Source: Homalodisca vitripennis (Eukaryota; Arthropoda; Insecta; Hemiptera; Cicadellidae). Taken from it: a DNA stretch of 64,000 bases. Location: the NCBI RefSeq assembly GCF_021130785.1, contig NW_025776253.1:1-64000 (forward strand), given 5' to 3'. Below are positions 10,127 through 28,325 of this stretch, piece after piece. The notes under the pieces are model-generated. The model was not told the DNA's origin. It ran no database searches and saw only the letters and a list, made by a program, of their open reading frames with translations. How positions within the stretch are numbered: the stretch's first letter is position 1; each line of letters starts with the position of its first letter. A program made the translations under genes and the position numbers.

Positions 10127-12559
10127 CTTTAGTGATAAGTGCAAGGTGTTGCCGATAAGGCTCTTAATTAACGTTGAATTAAGCGTGACCAGTTGCGCCA
10201 AGTCTGTCTTTCTTCCTCCTAACTTAATTCTTTGGATTAAGTTAATATCAATGGTGAGTTTTTGAAATAGATTGTCCAAACCTGTCAATTTCGTGCAAAA
10301 TAACACTGAAGAGCAATGCAAGTCGTTAAGTTAAATATTAATTAAACACAATTAACACTTATTATATATTTATTTAACAGAGCAATATTAAGGCACTGGT
10401 ATTACGCATGAGCATGTCTCCCATATGTACTTTATATTTGTGTTATTTAGCCTGAAGTAAATACATATGATAAAGAATTATATGACTGATAAAATTAGAT
10501 GTTTATATTTACTGAAGTCTTACAAAGATAACTTATGTTATGTTAAGCCACCAAGTAAGAATAGAATTATCATAATGAAAAATACAAACGTAAACGTATT
10601 TTGAAATTAAATGTACATTTTTCATATGCTGTAAATGTAGTAAGTATCTGTAACCAACAGTATTTGCATTCACAGTAAGTTTTATATTACGACGTAAGAG
10701 TTTGAAAATAATAATAATAAGACGAGGTAAATTGTATTTTAAACTTCATAAATGATTAGCTTGATTATCAGATATCTAGATAAAAATATACATGATATAC
10801 CAAATGGAACTACAAATGGGCATGAAGTATTAAAAACAAACCAAACAACTTTTATTATGTTTAATTAGAAGCAGCTGCAACATCAATGATGAAGGCTATG
10901 TGTGATTTTCCTCACAACGCTTTACCAATAGACACATTCCACTATATAAGTACAAAATCTGTGGCTCAGTCTATTCATATGTGTATATTAGAAGTCTCTA
11001 CTCTCCTGTTACTGGAGACTGGAATCACTAAACAAGTTCAGCCGCCACAACTCCGCCTGCAGCGTCTGAAAGATTTGGTTCCATCTACCTGCCTACCAAC
11101 CTCTGTTCTCCTGATACTTTCTATATTCAATTCTTGTTATTTCTAATTTATCGATTTAAAACACAACTTTGGTGACAACTGCAGGGCATTATTGTCATCA
11201 CAATAATTCCAATAGTTTTAACAGCCACCTGTTTGCTATAACTTATTGAGTTACTGCAAATACTGCAGGCCGCAGAAGGCGGGCTCCATTGATTATATAT
11301 TAAACGAACAATGGTGAGAATAACCAAGAGTGACGAACGGAGAGAAATGTAGAAGAAAATGGGCCAAGGCACGTTCAGACATTAAAACTATAAGTACCGA
11401 AATGACTTTCAACTACACGTTGGGTTTAATGGTTTGAAAACCAGACAATTTAATTCTTTTAAGACGAAACACAAGTTTGTTAATACAAAACACTCTCACT
11501 TATCTTTATCAGCTGCTAACTTTACCATCCATTCGTAGCTTATAGTAATAATAATTTATTCCATCAACAGTTTACAAAGTATAATTCACAAAAACTTCTT
11601 TAGAATTTACTGATCACTATTACCAGTGGTGTGGCCCGTGTTATAATTTAGGAATAATATTTAGATACTTAACTAGAGTCTAGCAACTTAAATAATTATA
11701 TAAAATTGAGCCTCCAATTTTGACGTTATTTGTTATTTTTTTAGATTTAATTACTGTTGACGTGAACCAGAACTAATAGGTTTTATGAAATAAATATCCA
11801 AACATTGTTGAATAACGCCGGCTACCAGCGATTTTTATTTCCATTGGTTGCCCAACCTGTACAGAGAGCAAAGTTCAGTTTTGCTTTTTGACAGCGGTTC
11901 GTCAAAACTGTGCCGGACTCATTCTGAATACTCAGTAACACAATTCATCAGAAAATATGATTAAACTATCCCTTTAAAATTTGCTATCCTATCTAGATTG
12001 CCATATTTTATTTTTCTATATTTTGTTGAAACTGCCATAAGCGGCTGTGTTTTAAAAACTAATAGTTGTAATTGTGTTCTTGAAATTATTGCATTCCACA
12101 AGTGATACAAGTGTTGTGTTGTGTGGAACTAACTTGTAACTGGGTAAGCTAATCCAATTCTACCTTTTCCTACCTGCTTGTTGCTGAGTGCACTAACTCA
12201 TTTTACTGTAGATTATATACAATATATATATATAATTATATGTACGTATTCATTATAATAATAATAATAATAACAACAACAACTCAAAACAGAATAACAG
12301 TAATTAAACTAGTAGTAACACATGAAAAACAACAATAATAATCACATTTTAACAATAAAAATAACAGTAACATTTAATCAATAGCTGTATCAAATCAACA
12401 ATTTATCATGTAACAAATAAATAATAAAGTAACAAATATATAAATATAATAATATGTAAATATAGAAATGTTAAACTAAATGAATAGTATTTTAACTGAG
12501 GATATAATTTTAAAACATCTTCCTGCAATAAAAGCCAGTTGAACAATTTAGCACAATTT

Positions 12560-12960
12560 TTTTTTTTATAAATTGCAAGTTCGAAAAGAAATTGGTATTT
12601 TTTTTAATATTTTAAAGCGAGTTATTGGAAAGAATGTCTAATCATTTCTTTGTTCACTTTGAGAAACTTGTATCTAGTAGTAAGTTACGGGTAGAGTAAA
12701 ACAAATTTTGGTTCCTATTATTCCCACTTATACGCAGGAAGGTTCTCAACTTAACACACTGTATACCAAAATATGTTGAATCGGCAATATTTTAAAATCA
12801 ATGTAAAGTGGTAATGAACTGTCGGTTTTTTGTTTACTTAAAATTATTCTAAGGTAATAGTTTTGAGTAACTCTTAATTTTGCAATTAAATATTTAAAAG
12901 TGCCACCCCATAAATTTATTCCATACTGCATCCTTGAATGTATTAGTGCATGCATTAAAG
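12560..12960 (-). pseudogene. Non-LTR reverse transcriptase C-terminal fragment
   Basis: The minus strand (12955-12746) reads ALIHSRMQYGINLWGGTF, then LRVTQNYYLRIILSKQKTDSS and LPLYIDFKILPIQHI. This is the post-catalytic thumb region of non-LTR RTs (S-R-x-x-Y-G-I-x-x-W-G-G, then a T-Q-K-x-x-x-R-I-I-like motif). Downstream the frames break. No palm domain remains. The lineage differs from families A and B. Confidence 0.75.
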
Positions 12961-13198
12961 ATGCTATTTTAATACTTCAACGGTTCTTATTTTAGTGGGC
13001 CTACAATACAAGCCTTACAGTGTTTTTAGACTCGAACAGCTGATTGTGCACGTGGGCGCAGTGACCGTGCTCTAATTAATAGGCTACATTTACAACATTG
13101 CTCCAGAACCCAGAAAATTGCTGAACAACAAAATGTCGCCCAGTTTGTGACCGAACCCGGCAACCGTCCGTCACCAGTTACTCAGTTGTCTCGATATA

Positions 13199-13465
13199 GT
13201 TACTCCGGCTAAAATGCTATATTTCATACATTGACCCGTGAATGTATCGGTAAACTGTAGCGTCACGTAGTTGCATTACTAGTTACTCTCGGCTAAAAGG
13301 CTATACTTCATACAATAACCCGTGAATGTATCGGTAAACTGTAGCGTCACGTAGTTGCATTACTAGTTACTCTCGGCTAAAAGGCTATACTTCATACAAT
13401 AACCCGTGAATGTATCGGTAAACTGTAGCGTCACGTAGTTGCATTACTAGTTACTCTCGGATAAT
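13199..13465. repeat. Three-copy tandem repeat of 83-84 bp
   Basis: Units begin GTTACTCYCGGCTAAAA at 13199, 13282 and 13366, and a partial fourth starts at 13450. The second and third units are almost identical; the first has several differences. Confidence 0.9.
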
Positions 13466-13619
13466 AGTGGCCTTACATAGCAATCGTTGCTGAGTGAAGG
13501 TGAACAAATATTATAAAAATGTACAGGCTTTTCGGTACACACAGTATCGTAACATTATTAATATGATTTAGGGGAGATAGTCGTTTAAAAAATGAAATGT
13601 TATATAAATGTATTAATTG

Positions 13620-14000
13620 GGTTTGTAGCAAAAATGTATGTTTATCAGAATGTGAAGAAATTAAACAGGAAACTTTTGTAAAGCATTTACAGGTTTTCTT
13701 GGATATGACTTAACCCGAAAGCAACAGTTACACGAATTAAGAACAAAATTAAATTGTACTATTCTTCTGTTCTTTTAATTTGCTTTAAGAAATTTTTGTG
13801 GCAGTAATGTATTGAGAACTGTATATTTGTCATTTGTGCATAGTACGTTGGAATATGGTATTATATGCGGGGAGGATGTATTATTGAAATTTTGAAAAGC
13901 CTATTTATGAACCATATATTTTCCACTTTCAGATTGCTATAAAACTTTTCCACTCACACACTTGTACTTCTACAAGGAATTTAAAGTTGTTTTTCTAAAG
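13620..14000 (+). pseudogene. Decayed non-LTR reverse transcriptase fragment
   Basis: Plus-strand translation gives EEIKQETFVKHLQ, a frame change, then GFLGYDLT...LHELRTKLNCTI, a stop, and VLRTVYLSFVHSTLEYGIICG. These match the RT thumb pattern F-L-G-x-x-L-D, H-(I/L)-x-E-L-x-x-K-L-x-x-x-I, and L-R-T-V-Y-x-x-x-x-S-x-L-x-Y-G-I-I. It is an old relic with stops, on the strand opposite to the fragment at 12.6-12.96 kb. Confidence 0.65.
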
Positions 14001-16342
14001 AAGTCAGGGTTGTAATCACAGTAATGAATATCAATCTAAACTTAGAAATTCCGAAAGCGTTAATGTATCTTGACCAATAATTACTGCTTTTAAAAAGTCT
14101 TAGCACCTTATCTATTCAATAAAATTCCTTTGAAAATCAGATGCTCTAAAAATGTTCCTATTGTTTGTAAACTAATTAGAAGTTTTTTATTTTCTAAGGG
14201 CAGTGTAGAAGATTTCTTGTATGATTAATTAGTAAATAAACATTGTATGAAATCTTTAAGACTTACTTACGAGGTGAAGTTACTTACAGACACACAATAT
14301 GTTTGATATATGATTGAAAAATAAATCTAAATTCCTTCTAACACTGTAAATAAATCAATGCAAATGCTTCGATGTACACAAGTTTCCAAGAAAATTTTAT
14401 ATTTTTCAGGACAACTTAGGTTAACAATATCCTTAAATAATAATTACAACAAATGAAAATATAATAAATATCTTTAAGTAAGTAATTATAAACATATACA
14501 ATGAATTGTGTTGAAATTAAAATTAAGTTCAAGTTTGGCGAAAAAACCGAAGAGAACTTGTTAACTAACTGCTTAACTAAGTTAATCTGTTAATTTCGGA
14601 AAATCTTAACTATTCCAAAGTTTTTCACTTTTCAATTAAATGAGTTAGAACTGTATAAATTATCTATCGGTTATATAGATAAATAATTTATGAACAAAAT
14701 ACAAAGGGGAAGGTCGACTTTACCACTTTGAGTCTGACAGCGATGGCGCGTCCTACTTTGCGAGACTTCCTCCCAATACAGCAATCGCTCGCTTAGCTCT
14801 ACGGTCCTTGCGTAGCAGGACCTTGTGGACCAGGCAGGACATAAGCAGTAAGAGGATTCAATTACCAACAGCTTTATACTCTTTCTATGGGGTGATACGT
14901 GGTCAAATAACTTCAAAATGAAAATTAAGTGTACAGCATAGTAGTAATATTCTGTATAATTCTTGATTGACATAAATGTATATATTTAAATTTATACTAC
15001 TTATTTTTGTATTGTGTTTTGATTTTATTATTTATTTATAATTGAGTACACACTAGAATTATTTTGACATAACAATACAAACTTTCTCTGGGAAAATGGG
15101 ATGATGACCTAATACTTTCATCTAGCTTCTTGGCCTATACAGCTTGAGAGCTTTAGTTTAGTAAGTTAAATATCGATAAACGTTCATGTACCGTCAGAGT
15201 GTCCTAGGTGCTACGTTCCTGAGTGAAAAAGGCTCTAATGTAGGACGCTGTGAATTGGAATTGTGTGTCACAGTTTTTACGAGTACATATCCTTAGCTCT
15301 ATCTTGCCCATATAAAATAGGATTATCCTGGCAGAGGTACAAGCAATATTGGATTACATTAATATAACTTCTTATGACTAAAGACTAGAGATTCTATAGA
15401 GATTGACGTCACCACTTAAACGGTCTTTATTTGTTTAGATGACGATGATGTAAAATGTCTGACGGTTGGTTTTAAGTGTGTCCATCGTATGAAATATGAT
15501 GTAGTAATTTAGATTTATTATTTCATATTTTAACTCTTTAAATATCCTCCCACTTCAATTTACAAACTATAGTCTTTTTTAGCAAATACTTTTCAAATAA
15601 ACCCCGAGGGTGTATACTTAATACAATATAAATTGTCTCCTGGCTCCTGGAGTATTAATCCAGAACTATATAGTACGTATATAAGGCCTATGCTCATAAG
15701 GTGGAACTCGGTAGTAAAATGTAATAGCTCGATTGCAGCCTTTGGTTGTAATAGCTGTACTTTGATTGTAATAGCCCTAAAAACGTAGCCACATAGACAG
15801 CCCATGTGTCGCAGTTTACTAACGTATAACCAACTCTCTGTAGCGGAAGTAAAACGTCGTTGCAAATAATGTCTCATTCGAAACTGTATAAAATAGTCGA
15901 AATTTATTTGTCTTATTAAGATGTTTTGCTTAAAATTTTTGTATTTACGTAAAGTATTTACAGTAAATTGAGTGAAATCGTTAGGCTGAAAGAAAGCTTT
16001 TTTAATATTTTGGCATGGAAGTTTCATGACCGTAATTATGTCAAAAAAGATTCAATTTTATATTTTATTTCAAACTTTTGTATCAGTAACTCTAGATTCC
16101 CAGAGGGCGAGGACATACAATAATGTTTGAGAACGACAGCCACGGCATTACCCACCGTGTAACATCGCCCCGCCGACACCAGGGACATAACAACCTTTAG
16201 TGACCAGAGAGGTCAAGCTAATGTTTTAATGGTTATAACGAGTTTTATGGGCTGTACGTGCGAGTCAGCGGGAGGCGAAGAACGACAGTGGGCTGTAAAA
16301 TATCCAGCCGGGGCGGTGAGCCGTCTCGGTCACTGCTACTGG
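14001..16342. other. AT-rich DNA without recognisable genes
   Basis: The longest frame (minus strand, 16027-15593, 144 codons) has no motif I recognise. A GC-richer patch lies at 16080-16335 just beside the 3' tail of element B2. Nothing else is evident. Confidence 0.5.
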
Positions 16343-17330
16343 AAATGAAATGAAATGCAAAATGCCTTTATTAAAGAGGTGGAGTTAGGGCTATCAAGCC
16401 TTCTCTACCACTCAACCTCATATTATATATAGGAAATTTACAATAGTTTATAAAAAATTCGATAAATTATTAAATTTTAATTTTAATATCAAATAACAAA
16501 ATATCTTAACCTACACAAAATTAAATCACCTTATATTAAAAATCTACATATTAAAATGAATTTGAAACTTAAAATACAAGAAAAATTCAAGATGAAGAAC
16601 AAAAAGACATTCAATCACTCTAACACGCCCTTTGACCACATGACCGCAACAAGCAGCAAGCCCCTAACCTCCACCACTAAGCGTACACGGTCCTCAATAC
16701 ATCTAATATCATCGGGGAAAGCGTTCCTAAGACGACAAACTTCAACAGTGAAGGACCTATTAATATATTATGATCGATGGACTGGAATTGATAGTAATGT
16801 GGCTCCCCTTATTGTAAGTCTTTCACTAATATCAGAGATAAAGTTGAAATTATCGGACAGATAAACAGGATATTTGGTTTGATGATTAAATGTAGAATAG
16901 AAAGTATGTGGAATTTACGTATTTGATGAAGTTTCATGAGTGGCAATTGCTGAAAATATTGTGTGATCTAATACAGCAGTTCTGAGCACGCTGGAGTCTG
17001 ACCGATTGCTAAACGGCCATGTCATTCATTACGAACGTCACAGAAGTTAAAGTGTGGTAGTATTAGAGTCTTAGTGATCATCTCCTTAACATTAAATGGT
17101 AAGTATAAGGCAAACCGCTTTAAACTGTGGGTGCCAGCAAAGGTTCTTCTGCACGTTATCGTAACTTGGTCAGTCCATTTGAGATTTGTGTTTATAGTGA
17201 GTCCGAGATTTTTCAGTTTGTTTTGGTATTTTAGTTCACAACTGTTAAGTTTAAGTTTCCGTGCGGTGTCAAGATTAATTCGGTTTATCATTCCGAACAT
17301 TTTGGAAAAGTTGTATAGTTTATTTATATT
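16343..17330 (-). mobile_element. 5'-truncated non-LTR retrotransposon copy B2
   Basis: The minus-strand frame 17300-17022 reads [38 protein letters not shown] and [12 protein letters not shown], nearly matching the RT C-terminal part of B1 at 48.6-49 kb. The rest, down to 16343, follows B1 through eroded frames and shares its 3' UTR block (TAGCCC/AAGCCTTCTCTACCACTCAACCTCA). The 3' end has AATAAAGGCATTTTGC followed by ATTTC repeats (16357-16343). Only about the last 1 kb of the element is present, as expected from incomplete reverse transcription. Confidence 0.88.
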
Positions 17331-18353
17331 GTAATGTGTTACGATTATGTCGTATTAAAATCAACAATATAATAGTTTTAAAATTTTACAATCTGACGAA
17401 TAACTAATAACCTTTATTAAACGCACGTGTGAACATCATATTACATGATATTGAATAATATATTAACGTAAATCAACTGAAACAAGAATATTTTTATGTG
17501 ATGATTTGTTTTATGAATATCCGCAGAAAATATGTAGACGACAATAATTCATATGAAACCTTTATTGTTGCCTATAATTTTTCATTGATTATGTAAATTA
17601 ATATTTTTTTATAATACTTTGATTGAGTACATAATAGGCCTATAGCAAAGGAAAACGTAAACACTTTACATTGCTAACCTGAAAAATATCGAAACCGAAG
17701 AGCTAAACCTTCCTTTTCTGCACCCTCTTCATTGATATGAACAAGAATTAAAAACAAGAACTATCACAATTTCCGTTACTATTTATTGTTACAACAAACC
17801 ATTATAAAAGAAATACACTTCTGTGGGAATATATTTAAGTATTACAATTTCAATAGGTGAAGAAACATAAATAATATTTTTCTATACCATATTTAAAGTT
17901 TTAAGGTCGTTTAAGCAATTCTAGGTTTTGAAAATACATGTATATATACAATTCATAGCTACTTGAAATTTCTGAACATCTTTTGATCACTACACTGAAA
18001 TTACAGAGATTTAATACATGGCAATTAGGCATTCTAGTAATCTGTATGGAAGTATGGAACATTTATGGAAGGTACATAATTCTAAATATAATTTTATTTT
18101 AAACATTTTACTTTAAATGAATAACACACTTGTCATTCCCTGAATCAATAACTCATGTAAATGCTGTAAAATTATAAGATTTGTAACTTCAGCAGTTCTT
18201 AATTGAACATAATAACAAAATACCTAAATTATCTTCTTTGAATACCTGTAATGTAATGTGGAGTTGTAAAGATAAAATCGAACTATTCCGTATTTAGGGA
18301 AGTTAACTTAAAGAGCTATAAATTTAACATAACCAATATTTTCCAAGCCAGAA
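17331..18353. other. AT-rich DNA without recognisable genes
   Basis: No coding frame with a motif and no clear repeat. It separates B2 from the 120-bp array. Confidence 0.5.
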
Positions 18354-19797
18354 ATCTATTGTACCATCGTAATATGTAAGTGTGACTTGTGTTTTCCATT
18401 TGAATACTGGATCTAGTATGAATAGTATTTATATTTGTCCCAACAATGCACAAATAAATATTTAAATACAAAAATAGATTGTACCATCGTAATATGTAAG
18501 TGTGACTTGTGTTTTCCATTTGAATACGGGATCAAGTATGAATAGTATTTCTACTTGTCCCAACAATGCACAAATAAATATGTAAATACAAAAATAGATT
18601 GCACCAACGTAATATGTAAATGTGACTTGTGTTTTCCATTTAAATACTGGATCTAGTATGAATAGTATTTCTACTTGTCCCAACAATGCACAAATAAATA
18701 TGTAAATACAAAAATAGATTGTACCATCATAATATGTATGTGTGACTTGTTGTTTTCCATTTGAATACTGGATCTAGTATGAATAGTATTTCTACTTGTC
18801 CCAACAATGCACAAATAAATATGTAAATACAAAAATAGATTGTACCAACGTAAATGGAAGTGTGACTTGTGTTTTCCATTTGAATACTGGATCTAGTATG
18901 AATAGTATTTCTACTTGTCCCAACAATGCACAAATAAATATGTAAATACAAAAATAGATTGTACCATCGTAATATGTAAGTGTGACTTGTGTTTTCCATT
19001 TGAATACGGGATCAAGTATGAATAGTATTTCTACTTGTCCCAACAATGCACAAATAAATATGTGAATACAAAAATAGATTGTACCATCGTAATATGTAAG
19101 TGTGACTTGTGTTTTCCATTTGAATACGGGATCAAGTATGAATAGTATTTCTACTTGTCCCAACAATGCACAAATAAATATGTAAATACAAAAATAGATT
19201 GCACCAACGTAATATGTAAATGTGACTTGTGTTTTCCATTTAAATACTGGATCTAGTATGAATAGTATTTCTACTTGTCCCAACAATGCACAAATAAATA
19301 TGTAAATACAAAAATAGATTGTACCATCATAATATGTATGTGTGACTTGTTGTTTTCCATTTGAATACTGGATCTAGTATGAATAGTATTTCTACTTGTC
19401 CCAACAATGCACAAATAAATATGTAAATACAAAAATAGATTGTACCAACGTAAATGGAAGTGTGACTTGTGTTTTCCATTTGAATACTGGATCTAGTATG
19501 AATAGTATTTCTACTTGTCCCAACAATGCACAAATAAATATGTAAATACAAAAATAGATTGTACCATCGTAATATGTAAGTGTGACTTGTGTTTTCCATT
19601 TGAATACTGGATCTAGTATGAATAGTATTTCTGCTTGTCCCAACAATGCACAAATAAATACGTAAATACAAAAATAGATTGTACCATCATAATATATAGG
19701 TGTGACTTGTGTTTTCCATTTGAATACTGGATCTAGTATGAATAGTATTTTTACTTGTCCCCACAAACCACAAATAAATGTGTAAATAAAAATGTTA
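18354..19797. repeat. Satellite-like tandem array, 120-bp unit, 12 copies
   Basis: Units start GTACCATCGTAAT or close variants at 18361, 18481, 18601 and every 120 bp to 19681. Shared blocks are GTGACTTGTGTTTTCCATTT and CTTGTCCCAACAATGCAC. Variants recur every five units: GCACCAACG at 18601 and 19201, the extra T in TTGTTGTTTTCC at 18749 and 19349, and the shortened CGTAAATGGAAG at 18849 and 19449. This gives a 600-bp higher-order period. The last unit decays near 19740-19797. Long open frames on the minus strand arise because 120 is a multiple of three; I do not regard them as genes. Confidence 0.97.
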
Positions 19798-22083
19798 CAT
19801 GTTTACATTTATTTATGGGAAAAACATAACATTTCAACGTGTTCTAGTAATATGACAGATATAAATAACACATCTTCCTAATGTGTATCTTTCTCCTTTA
19901 AATGTTGTCATTTGAAATTGTACGGCCCAAACAGTTTTACAAAGAGCGGTGTTGCATTTTTGGCAATAAGTGAATGGTGTTTCTGAACAGTGTTTTTATT
20001 GACATCTACTGTGTGCTTTCCTGGTGAACAAAAAGTGGTCCTTGTTACTTCTCACAATTTAAAAATGTTCAGCTATTTGGTATATGAAGGTGACCCAAGG
20101 ATTGCCTTACTATGACTGTTTGGATATAGCATACAGCAATATCCCTTTGAAAATCCAAAAGAGTAAATGATTTATCATGCAAGATTTTGTCTACTATCCA
20201 GGCATTTAAAGTACATGTGTTAGGAACTCGCATAAAAATCGGCTAGAACCACTTTTGTCTTTTATGTTTAAGTTGTATTTAGAATAATCGTGAAGATCCC
20301 CACCACGCATTGAGCTGTTTTAGTTTTAGGGGACGGCACATTGTTTAATTACTATTGCATTACTGTACAGAAAATCTTGGTTCGATGTAACAAGCGTTTA
20401 TGGATACTATTACGACACTGTTGTCATGCCAGAATTAATTAAGAATTTTTCTTTCATAGGTGTTGTATCATATCCATATTGCAGATATTTATCATATTTA
20501 TAAACCTTATGGTACACAACATATATAATCTACATTTAAACATCATTATTGCAGGAGTTAAAGTGTAAAAACCAAAATTATAAACAGAAACACTAAGTTT
20601 TGAATATTTGTACACAATTGAATAACAGGCAAACTAACATATGAGTAGCTGACCACAGCAGTTACTAAACATCAGTCAAAGAGTGATACATGTGGCGTTA
20701 GAAAGATAAGACGTATTCTTGCAAGGGTTTAATATTGCTAAGTGAAGCAGGAAATCAGAAATATTGAATTGTACAGTCAGTAAATAATAAATAGATGTTA
20801 TTTAATATCAAAACAAATTATTAAAACGTAAATGAAATTCCAAAGGTCGAATTAGCCTTTCAATGAAAGTATTGTAAAGGTAAATGAATAAAGTATTACA
20901 ACAATATATAATTTCCTGCATTACTTTAATCATAAGGACAAATTATTTCAAAGAGCTTTCTAATTGTAATAAAGAAATAAATGTGTGAAACTTTGGATAG
21001 TTACTGTGTTTAACTGTGTTAACTATAATTCTATCTGATACTGTTTTTACCATTGGACATATTTGAAACTATGTAACCACCCAATACATTGCAATATATT
21101 TATTTTAACGAGGCTACACGATTTCATAGAATACATCGTCTTAGTGGACATTTAAATTTTACTGCACTTAGTGAAATAAATATGCTAAAAATTACTCGCT
21201 TAAAAGAATATTAAAGAAGGTACACTTGGAATTACTGGTACTGTTGGAAATATTATATTTGTATTCATACTTATTTATGTTTAAACTTGTTTCTAGTTTA
21301 ACAGCTAGAAGAAGTTTTGTTTGATAAGCGAGTGCTAAGAGTAATGCTCAGTCTATCAGAACCGACAATCTTGTTTTGGGCGTATAGAGAGAGTGACTGG
21401 TCCAGTGCAATGTAAGATATGAAGGTCTCGTAAACAGTCAAGCCAATGCGAACAAGGCAATAACAAGGCTTTTTGTTAGAAAAACTTTTCTTTCCGTTCT
21501 TTCCATATTATAATTAAGTCTTAGTCTATGATTTTTTCCTTAGTTGAATATAAACTCGTGCTTATGGAAACGATTTGGGACATCGTGTAGCTATTGGTGA
21601 ACGTAAATTGAGTTTTCCCAGTCTAAAACTATAAATTATTAAAATATAACCACCAATTATTATTTTATTTTAGAATTATTATTCATGACTAATATCTCCA
21701 TCAGCCCACCTATGAGTATTATTAAAACAGTGTTTGAGTTTATGCGTTTCAGTAGGTAAATTTAAAATTGTAGCTTCAACTGTTTAAAGGTGTATTACTA
21801 CAACAGAAAAACAGACTTATGGACACCAACTTAGAATAATATAACACATTTAACACTTAAATTCATTAATACGTTCCCATTAGTTTTATTAAAACTTTGT
21901 ACAGGCTTACACAAATCATACAGGTGTATTTATGTTCATAATAATATGAACATACATACAACATATATTTAGGTAAGATGTACACAGTTTTCTTAATCAC
22001 CTTAGTAACAAGTTACACAACTATTTGCTATTGAATTCTGGGTTGTGAAAAAACAGTGTTAGTGTTCAGTCTGTGTTTTATTG
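19798..22083. other. AT-rich DNA without recognisable genes
   Basis: No supported coding frame, repeat array or RNA gene seen on either strand. Confidence 0.5.
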
Positions 22084-22118
22084 ACGTTCTCCAGGCATAA
22101 GACGTAACCCTAAAATAG

Positions 22119-22600
22119 AAAGCTGTGCAGAGTGCCAAGGTTATAAGTAGTAAACAACTTACGGTATCCTGTTGTGATTGTAGTAAGGACATCATGGCAC
22201 ATGTGTCAAGATAAACAGGACAGATTTGGTCAGCCTAATGGGTAAGGGGAGTGTGAGTTCCTTGCAGCGTCACTCGTAGGACCAGCTTGAGGTTGGACTC
22301 TAGGGCTAATGAAGGTAATCTCTCGCTTGAAGATGTGATTACTGAAATAAGTAAACTTTCCTCCAGCATAAACAGTCTGGTAGAGATTAATAATTTATAT
22401 GAAGTCTTGAATGGCAAGCTTGATGAGGACACCAAGACGTTTAAGGAACAAACTGAACAGGTGAAGGGATATTTTGAAGTAATTAAATCAATAAGTAAAC
22501 CATTAAAAAAGTAGAGGTATTAGAAAGTAGAATTGATGAGCAGTACTCTAGGAGAAATATCGCAGAAATTCAGGGCGGTAAATTAAAAGACCAATCTATG
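22119..22600 (+). pseudogene. ORF1 relic with PHD-like finger and coiled coil
   Basis: The finger reads C-A-E-C-Q-G, later C-D-C and H-H-G-T-C-V-K, spread over two frames, resembling the C4-H-C3 spacing of PHD fingers (C-D-x-C-x-x-W-x-H-x-x-C). The 75-codon frame at 22287-22514 is acidic and Leu/Ile-spaced (LEDVITEISKLSSSINSLVE), consistent with a coiled coil. One base later the frame resumes as VLESRIDEQYSRRNIAEIQG, the signature that follows the coiled coil in many ORF1 proteins, an RNA-binding chaperone of the retrotransposon particle. Confidence 0.72.
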
Positions 22601-22689
22601 TACCAGTTGCATTATTCTCTTAAATAGTAAGTGAGCTATAAATATTACGCAATTTGATTTACTTAGTAGGGACGCTGGTGTTATTGTAG

Positions 22690-23250
22690 TTGATCACAAT
22701 ATAAGAAGTATGCGAACGAGTTATGACATCCTTTTATTAGAAATTGCAAACTTAAAAAATGTACTTAAAATAATAGTTTTTTTTTTTTTCAGCAATATGG
22801 ATCAAAGAGTCTAAAATTAAACTACATAAAACTAGAAACTACAATCTCAATATGAAAACAAAGGAAATCAAAAAATCTGGTGGAGTAGCTTTCTTTATAA
22901 AAAAAAATCTATAAAAAATGTTAAATTTAACAGTACTTTTTTCCACCAGCCATAATAGAAATAGTATGAGTTGAAAGCATACCGTTCAATAATTAATCTA
23001 AGTTCTTGTAGAAATTTGTTAATTGTTGATTACATAAATATAAATCTGCTTAAAAGTAATTATATAACTGATGAATATAGGTATTTTATTGCTAACAATG
23101 TATTTCAGCCCCTAATTAATTCTCCAACATGAATAACAGAACAGTCTGAGAGCTGGTCTGAGTGTGCATTGATAATGTACTTGAAAAAATAAGCAACTTA
23201 AATGAAGTATTAGTTGATACCACAATAATAGAATGTGACATGATAGATAA
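22690..23250 (+). pseudogene. Endonuclease relic of element D
   Basis: Motifs in order: NIRSMRTSYDILLLEI (the N-terminal N-I-R-S-L motif), a poly-T interruption at 22778-22791, AIWIKESKIKLHKTRNYNL (the E-x-W-I region with the catalytic Glu position lost), KSGGVAFFIKKN, INLLKSNYITDEY, and FQPLINSPT followed by CIDNVLEKI in another frame. This order matches the APE-type endonuclease. The G-D-F-N block is lost, so it is inactive. Confidence 0.75.
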
Positions 23251-23270
23251 TAGGTCACGGTATGACAGCT

Positions 23271-28325
<5,055 letters not shown>

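Larger units (their letters stand above)
5801..12559. other. AT-rich DNA without recognisable genes
   Basis: Frames are short on both strands and none has a family motif. Items seen inside are listed separately: a 48-bp duplication (6354-6449), an unknown dispersed repeat (7140-7400) and a tRNA-like relic (10061-10126). Short ATT/ATA runs occur near 12250. Confidence 0.6.
22084..23270 (+). mobile_element. Non-LTR retrotransposon fragment D (PHD-type ORF1 plus endonuclease)
   Basis: In plus-strand order: a cysteine-rich segment (ESCAECQG, then CDCSKD and HHGTCVKINRTDLVSLMGKG), a coiled-coil frame (22287-22514), the ORF1 signature RIDEQYSRRNIAEIQG (22530-22580), then endonuclease pieces NIRSMRTSYDILLLEIANL, KSGGVAFFIKKN and INLLKSNYITDEYRYF, with the end of the domain around 23100-23250. 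The RT is absent. This is the 5' half of an element of a lineage different from A, B and C. PHD-type fingers in ORF1 are known for some CR1-like elements. It is heavily frameshifted. Confidence 0.78.

Noticed and set aside
11091..11130. Short similarity to 53403-53432 (CCAACCTCTGT, CTTGATACTCTCT-like)
   Set aside because: Only about 27 bp with mismatches; not enough to call a repeat family.
15593..16027. 144-codon minus-strand frame
   Set aside because: No recognisable motif and no supporting context; could be chance.
18316..19766. Several minus-strand open frames of 60-164 codons
   Set aside because: They follow the 120-bp tandem unit in three frames at once, which is what a repeat length divisible by three produces; no start context or domain.
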